Shown here: piece by piece, positions 60,259 through 64,000 of the stretch
How positions within the stretch are numbered: position 1 is the first letter of the stretch
How the letters are laid out: each line of letters begins with the position of its first letter
DNA from: Avoscillospira_A sp052117125
GTDB lineage: Bacteria; Bacillota; Clostridia; Oscillospirales; Oscillospiraceae
NCBI RefSeq assembly: GCF_052117125.1
Contig: NZ_JBQKJT010000011.1
Location: 65,313-129,312 of the forward strand
Direction of reading: 5' to 3'
Length of the DNA stretch: 64,000 nucleotides
The notes under the pieces: generated by a model
Told to the model about the DNA's origin: nothing
What the model saw: the letters and a program-made list of their open reading frames with translations, nothing else
The model's database searches: none
Position numbers and translations under genes: made by a program

Positions 60259-60297
60259 AGATGCCCGCTTGTTCATCCGTCCAGGCGGGCATCTTTT
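60259..60297 (+). terminator. Hairpin between rpsB and tsf
   Basis: A 10-base stem, AGATGCCCGC with GCGGGCATCT, has a loop of about 16 bases and is followed by TTT. It is probably a partial terminator that lowers tsf relative to rpsB. Confidence 0.65.
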
Positions 60298-60339
60298 GGG
60301 ATATCCTTATACACTAGAATTTACAGGAGGAACTGTATT

Positions 60340-61266
60340 ATGGCTTTTACTGCTCAGGATGTTAAGAAGCTGCGCGAGATGACCAACGTCGGTATGATGG
60401 ACTGCAAGAAGGCTCTGACCGCTTCCGACGGCGACATGGACAAGGCTGTGGAGTGGCTGCGTGAGAAGGGCCTGGCTGCTGCCGCCAAGAAGTCCGGCCG
60501 CATTGCTGCCGAGGGCGTTGTCAACGCCGTCGTGGAGAACGGCGTCGGCGCCATCGTTGAGATCAACGCTGAGACCGACTTCGCTTCCAAGTCCGACAAG
60601 TTCATGGAGTTCGTCAACGATGTGACCTCCGTCATCCTGAAGGACGCTCCCGCCGACATGGACGCTCTGAAGGCCTGCAAGTACCCCGGCTCCGATCTGA
60701 CCGTTGAGGCCACTCTGCCCGAGAAGATCCTGGTCATCGGTGAGAACATTCAGATCCGCCGCTTTGCCCGTTTCGACACCGGCGTGACCGTGGCCTACAC
60801 CCACATGGGCGGCCGTATCGGCGTTCTGGTCAACATGGAGGTTGAGGGCATTGCTCCTGATGCCGTCACCGAGCTGGGTAAGGACATCTGCATGCAGATC
60901 GCTTCCATGAACCCCAGCTTCCGCGACAAGAGCGACGTGGCTCCCGAGGTCCTGGAGAAGGAGAAGGAGATTCAGCTGGCTGTGATGGCCAACGATCCCA
61001 AGATGGCCAACAAGCCCGAGAAGGTCCGCGAGGGCATTGTCATGGGCAAGCTGAACAAGTACTACGAGGAGAACTGCCTCCTGCAGCAGGCTTTTGTTAA
61101 GGAGAACAAGATCTCCGTGGAGAAGCACATCGAGGCCGTTGCCAAGGAGCTGGGCGGCTCCATCAAGCTGGTTGCATTCGTCCGCTTTGAGAAGGGCGAG
61201 GGCATCGAGAAGAAGGTCGATGACTTCGCTGCCGAGGTCGCTGCCGCTGCCGGCCTGACCAAGTAA
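60340..61266 (+). CDS. tsf: Translation elongation factor Ts
   Basis: The nucleotide exchange factor for EF-Tu. It is 308 residues. The N-terminal UBA-like domain has VKKLREMTNVGMMDCKKAL, the core has EINAETDFASKSDKF, and the C-terminal dimerisation subdomain is complete. AGGAGG precedes the ATG. The pyrH and frr genes that often follow are absent. Confidence 0.97.
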   Translation: MAFTAQDVKKLREMTNVGMMDCKKALTASDGDMDKAVEWLREKGLAAAAKKSGRIAAEGVVNAVVENGVGAIVEINAETDFASKSDKFMEFVNDVTSVILKDAPADMDALKACKYPGSDLTVEATLPEKILVIGENIQIRRFARFDTGVTVAYTHMGGRIGVLVNMEVEGIAPDAVTELGKDICMQIASMNPSFRDKSDVAPEVLEKEKEIQLAVMANDPKMANKPEKVREGIVMGKLNKYYEENCLLQQAFVKENKISVEKHIEAVAKELGGSIKLVAFVRFEKGEGIEKKVDDFAAEVAAAAGLTK

Positions 61267-61273
61267 TTTCGTT

Positions 61274-61310
61274 CGGGCAGGTTCCGGCATGGTCGGAGCC
61301 TGCCCGTTTT
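61274..61310 (+). terminator. tsf terminator
   Basis: CGGGCAGG pairs with CCTGCCCG, with TCC/GGA inside, and a TTTT run follows. Confidence 0.82.
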
Positions 61311-61340
61311 GCCTTTGAATATACGATAGGAGTGTAGATT

Positions 61341-61568
61341 ATGGCTACTCAGATCACCAAGGAAACCATCATCGGCGATATTCTGGATATCGCTCCCCAG
61401 ACGGCCCCTCTGTTCCTGTCCATCGGCATGCACTGCCTGGGCTGCCCCTCCTCCCGCGGCGAGACCGTTGAGGAGGCCTGCATGGTCCACGGCATCCAGG
61501 TGGAGCCCTTCCTGGAGCAGGTCAACCGCTTCATCGAGGCCAGCGAGGCCGCCGGTCTCAACAAGTAA
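61341..61568 (+). CDS. DUF1858 hybrid-cluster-associated redox disulfide protein
   Basis: A 75-residue helical protein of the DUF1858 family (the ScdA-N-like, redox-disulfide type). It carries the paired cysteines of GMHCLGCPSSRG and the flanking IIGDILDIAPQTAPLF helix. Relatives are linked to hybrid cluster protein and nitrosative or iron-sulfur stress, but the reaction is unproven. It has a GATAGGAG site and stands alone between two terminators, yet uses the same strongly biased codon choice as rpsB and tsf, hinting at high expression. Confidence 0.85.
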   Translation: MATQITKETIIGDILDIAPQTAPLFLSIGMHCLGCPSSRGETVEEACMVHGIQVEPFLEQVNRFIEASEAAGLNK

Positions 61569-61580
61569 ACCACTGGAATC

Positions 61581-61604
61581 AAAGGGGCCTTTTGGCCCCT
61601 TTTC
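61581..61604 (+). terminator. Terminator after the DUF1858 gene
   Basis: A perfect 9-base stem, AAAGGGGCC with GGCCCCTTT, has a TTTT loop and is followed by a short T run. Confidence 0.78.
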
Positions 61605-61619
61605 TCTTGGAGGGAATCC

Positions 61620-62333
61620 ATGAAACTACCCATTTCCAAACGGCTGCTGTGCTGTGCGTCACTGGTGCCCCAGGGAGCCAGGGTGGCCGATGTGGGCTGT
61701 GACCACGGCTATCTGAGCATTTATCTGCTCCGGGAAAATATTGCCGCCGCTGTTTCTGCCATGGATTTGCGGCCGGAACCCCTGGAGGCGGCCCGCCGCA
61801 ATGCCGCCCGGTTCCAGACAGCGGACCGAATGGAATTTTTCCTCTGCGACGGACTTTCGGGCCTGGGTCTAGGTGCTGTGGATACGGTGATTTGCGCCGG
61901 AATGGGCGGTGACACCATGGTGAAAATTCTGTCTGAGTGTTCCTGGGCCGATGACCCGGCGGTGACCTGGATTTTGCAGCCCCAGTCCTCTGGTAATGAT
62001 CTGCGCCGCTGGCTCAGCGAGCGTGGTTATCGGATCACACGGGAAAAGCTGGTTCAGGACGGCGGATTCCTGTATGCTGTAATGGAGGTCCGTTACGGCG
62101 GTGGAACGCTGCTGACGCCGGGACAGCAGTATGTGTCCCCTCAATTGCTGAAGGAAGACCCGGCCTTGGTGCGGGCGTACATGGAACGGGTAAAGAACGC
62201 CTTGGTCCGGACCGTAGACGGTCTGAGCCGGGCCAAGGAGGACGGTCTGGCAGAGCGACGCGCCTACTATGAGACGGCCCTGCGCCAGGTACGGGAATTG
62301 GAGGAAGACTATGAGAACCGTGAAAGAAATTGA
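61620..62333 (+). CDS. trmK: tRNA (adenine-22-N1)-methyltransferase TrmK
   Basis: A 237-residue class I SAM methyltransferase. Motif I is VADVGCDHGYLSIYLL, followed by ICAGMGGDTMVKIL and LQPQSSGNDLRRWL, the TrmK signature. A coiled C-terminal region follows. It overlaps the Nif3 gene by 23 bases; the trmK-nif3 pair is conserved in Firmicutes, though rpoD, often just upstream, is absent. Confidence 0.92.
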   Translation: MKLPISKRLLCCASLVPQGARVADVGCDHGYLSIYLLRENIAAAVSAMDLRPEPLEAARRNAARFQTADRMEFFLCDGLSGLGLGAVDTVICAGMGGDTMVKILSECSWADDPAVTWILQPQSSGNDLRRWLSERGYRITREKLVQDGGFLYAVMEVRYGGGTLLTPGQQYVSPQLLKEDPALVRAYMERVKNALVRTVDGLSRAKEDGLAERRAYYETALRQVRELEEDYENRERN

Positions 62334-63105
62334 GCATGCTCTGTTTGAACTGGCCCCGGCCCATATGAAAGAGGAGTGGGACAACGTGGGCTTGCTGTGT
62401 GGCCATGAGGATGCGGCGGTGTCCCGCGTTCTGGTGGCGCTGGACCCATTTCTGCCGGTGGCCCGGGAAGCGGTGGAGAAAGGTACACAGTTGCTGGTGA
62501 CCCACCATCCCCTGATCTTTTTCCCGGCCAAGACGGTCAATGACCGAGAACCGGTGGGGCAGACTATTCTGTATCTGATTGAGCATGGTGTGGCGGCGGT
62601 CAACATGCACACCAATTTAGATTCCGCGCCCGGCGGCGTCAATGATGTGCTGGCTGCGGCCCTGGGGTTGACAGATATCGGCGTTCTGGCACCGGCAGGG
62701 GAGGATGAGCAGGGACGTCCCTATGGCCTGGGCCGCTATGGCGTGCTGAAGACAGATTGCGCACTGCCGGATTTCCTGGAGCGTGTCAAGACGGCGCTGC
62801 ATTGTGACGGTATCCGCTATGCCGACGGCGGTAAGCCTGTGCGGAAGGTGGCCGTGGGCGGCGGCGCCTGCGGGGAATTCATCAAAACGGCGTTGGCGTT
62901 GGGCTGTGATACCTTTGTGACGGCGGACTTGAAATACAATCAGTTTGCCGATGCTCGGGATTTGGGATTGAATCTCATCGATGCCGGTCACTATCCCACG
63001 GAAAATCTTGTTTGTGAGACCATGGCCCGGTATCTGGAAACGCAGTTCCCTGATATGGAGATTCTGCGGTCCACAGTCCATGAAGACGTGGTAAAATTCG
63101 GCTGA
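62311..63105 (+). CDS. Nif3-like dinuclear metal centre protein (YqfO)
   Basis: A 264-residue Nif3/YqfO-family protein that forms hexameric rings with a two-metal site. Metal ligand motifs are VTHHPLIFF, HTNLDSAPGG and DAGHYPTE. Its biochemical job is uncertain; relatives are annotated as GTP cyclohydrolase-like or metal chaperones without firm proof. The ATG at 62311 follows GAGGAAG inside trmK. Confidence 0.92.
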   Translation: MRTVKEIEHALFELAPAHMKEEWDNVGLLCGHEDAAVSRVLVALDPFLPVAREAVEKGTQLLVTHHPLIFFPAKTVNDREPVGQTILYLIEHGVAAVNMHTNLDSAPGGVNDVLAAALGLTDIGVLAPAGEDEQGRPYGLGRYGVLKTDCALPDFLERVKTALHCDGIRYADGGKPVRKVAVGGGACGEFIKTALALGCDTFVTADLKYNQFADARDLGLNLIDAGHYPTENLVCETMARYLETQFPDMEILRSTVHEDVVKFG

Positions 63106-63109
63106 CAAC

Positions 63110-63138
63110 TTGAGTTTGGCTGAAAGTTATGGTATAAT
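63110..63138 (+). promoter_or_regulatory. yebC promoter
   Basis: TTGAGT (63110-63115) and TATAAT (63133-63138) are 17 bases apart, 40 bases ahead of the ATG. Confidence 0.8.
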
Positions 63139-63178
63139 TTAATGTAATTGCAACTGAAACGAAGGGAAGAAATACTGT

Positions 63179-63913
63179 ATGTCCGGACATTCCAAATGGC
63201 ATAATATTCAGAAGACCAAGGGAGCACAGGACGCCAAGCGCGCCTCCATGTTCACCAAAATCTCCAAGGAGATGATTGTTGCGGTGAAGGAGGGCGGCAG
63301 CGCCGATCCCGCCAACAACTCCCGTCTGGCCACTGTCATTACCAAGGCCAAGGCTGCCAACATGCCCAATGATAACATCAAGCGTGTGTTGGACAAGGCT
63401 TCCGGCGCTGGCAATACCGATAACTATGAGTCCATCACCTACGAGGGCTACGGCCCCAGCGGTGTTGCCGTCATCGTGGAGACCATGACCGACAGCCGCA
63501 ACCGTACCGCCGCCAATATGCGGCACTACTTCGATAAGTACGGCGGAAACCTGGGTGCTTCCGGCTGCGTGGCCTGGAGCTTTGACCGCAAGGGCGTGTT
63601 GGTCATCGATAACGAGGAGGAGGAGCTGGAAGAGGACACCGTCATGATGGATGCCCTGGACGCCGGTGCCGAGGATTTCTCTAATGAGGGTGAGTGCTTC
63701 GAGATCACCACTGATCCCGATGACTTTAACGCTGTGGCCGACGCTCTGACGGCCAAGGGTTACAGCTTTGTGTCCGCTCAGGTGGAGATGGTTCCCCAGA
63801 ACTATCAGAAGCTGGAGAAAGAAGAGGACATCAAAAACATGGAGAAGCTGCTGGACATGATGGAGGACGATGACGACGTCCAGAACGTCTGGCACAACTG
63901 GGACAACGAGTAA
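63179..63913 (+). CDS. YebC/PmpR-family regulator (TACO1-like)
   Basis: A 244-residue protein of the YebC family. It starts MSGHSKWHNIQKTKGAQDA, the invariant signature. Relatives act as transcription regulators or as translation factors that help ribosomes through proline stretches. An acidic Glu/Asp tail is longer than in many homologues. It has its own promoter and terminator. Confidence 0.95.
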   Translation: MSGHSKWHNIQKTKGAQDAKRASMFTKISKEMIVAVKEGGSADPANNSRLATVITKAKAANMPNDNIKRVLDKASGAGNTDNYESITYEGYGPSGVAVIVETMTDSRNRTAANMRHYFDKYGGNLGASGCVAWSFDRKGVLVIDNEEEELEEDTVMMDALDAGAEDFSNEGECFEITTDPDDFNAVADALTAKGYSFVSAQVEMVPQNYQKLEKEEDIKNMEKLLDMMEDDDDVQNVWHNWDNE

Positions 63914-63920
63914 GACCAAT

Positions 63921-63956
63921 ACAAAAGCCCGCCGGAACACTGGCGGGCTTTTGTGC
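63921..63956 (+). terminator. yebC terminator
   Basis: A perfect 13-base stem, ACAAAAGCCCGCC with GGCGGGCTTTTGT, has an 8-base loop; the T tract forms part of the stem. Confidence 0.85.
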
Positions 63957-63970
63957 TACGGGAGGAAGCC

Positions 63971-64000
63971 ATGAAGAACAAACGAGGCCAAAATACCAAA
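63971..64000 (+). CDS. Start of an unidentified gene, cut by the window
   Basis: An ATG at 63971 is preceded by GGAGGAAGCC. The visible residues are MKNKRGQNTK. Too little remains to assign a family; the basic N-terminus could precede a membrane segment or a nucleic-acid-binding region. Confidence 0.5.
   Translation, partial: MKNKRGQNTK

Noticed and set aside
1..64000. tRNA, rRNA, insertion sequence, phage or CRISPR features
   Set aside because: No cloverleaf, rRNA core, transposase, integrase or regularly spaced direct repeat was recognised by reading; a dedicated tRNA or covariance search was not possible.

Overview
The window comes from an anaerobic, monoderm Firmicute of a spore-forming lineage. 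Markers for this are sigma-G, the spore protease Gpr, a SipL-like spore morphogenetic protein, a YmxH protein, an S-layer-homology protein, the yicC-remA-gmk-rpoZ-priA-def-fmt-rsmB-rlmN-prpC-prkC-rsgA-thiN block, cdaA-cdaR and a type-A RNase P RNA. Iron-sulfur flavoenzymes, an [FeFe] hydrogenase and GC-rich codon choice fit the Oscillospirales (Oscillospiraceae-like gut anaerobes). That placement is inference, because no rRNA is present.

Region 1 (1-6240) starts inside an MvhD/FlxD gene. It continues with two FlxC/FlxB-like ferredoxin proteins, a FlxA-like FAD/NAD(P) reductase, a soluble fumarate-reductase-type iron-sulfur subunit and flavoprotein, and an amidohydrolase. It reads as an electron-bifurcation-type module feeding a soluble fumarate (or other enoate) reductase.

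Region 2 (6241-14640) opens with a relatively AT-rich non-coding stretch and a strong promoter. The operon that follows encodes a sorbitol/sorbose-phosphate-reductase-like dehydrogenase, a triple-lipoyl E2, an E3, a fused alpha-beta E1 of unusual sequence and a HAD phosphatase. It looks like a complete 2-oxoacid or diketone dehydrogenase complex for an unknown substrate, and it is the best candidate for an undescribed system here.

Region 3 (14640-24600) holds a second HAD phosphatase behind a palindromic operator-like site, a secreted SLH plus L,D-transpeptidase protein, RNase P RNA (minus strand) divergent from murD-ispD-ispF, and a lysine-riboswitch-controlled NhaC-family transporter (LysW type) with an odd four-CxxC insertion. 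It ends with a DUF3343 / class V aminotransferase pair.

Region 4 (24600-41300) is housekeeping: c-di-AMP synthesis, then the yicC-to-thiN block (without coaBC or rpe), a 47-residue membrane peptide whose ribosome binding site lies inside a terminator hairpin, and sipL.

Region 5 (41300-53650) has an [FeFe] hydrogenase, an HtrA protease, a minus-strand group (fakA, asp23, gpmI, recG, rpsT), then gpr and pyrG. Region 6 (53650-64000) has argCJBD behind an ARG box, sigG, ymxH, rpsB-tsf, a DUF1858 protein, trmK-nif3, yebC and the first codons of another gene. No tRNA, rRNA, insertion sequence, prophage or CRISPR array was recognised.
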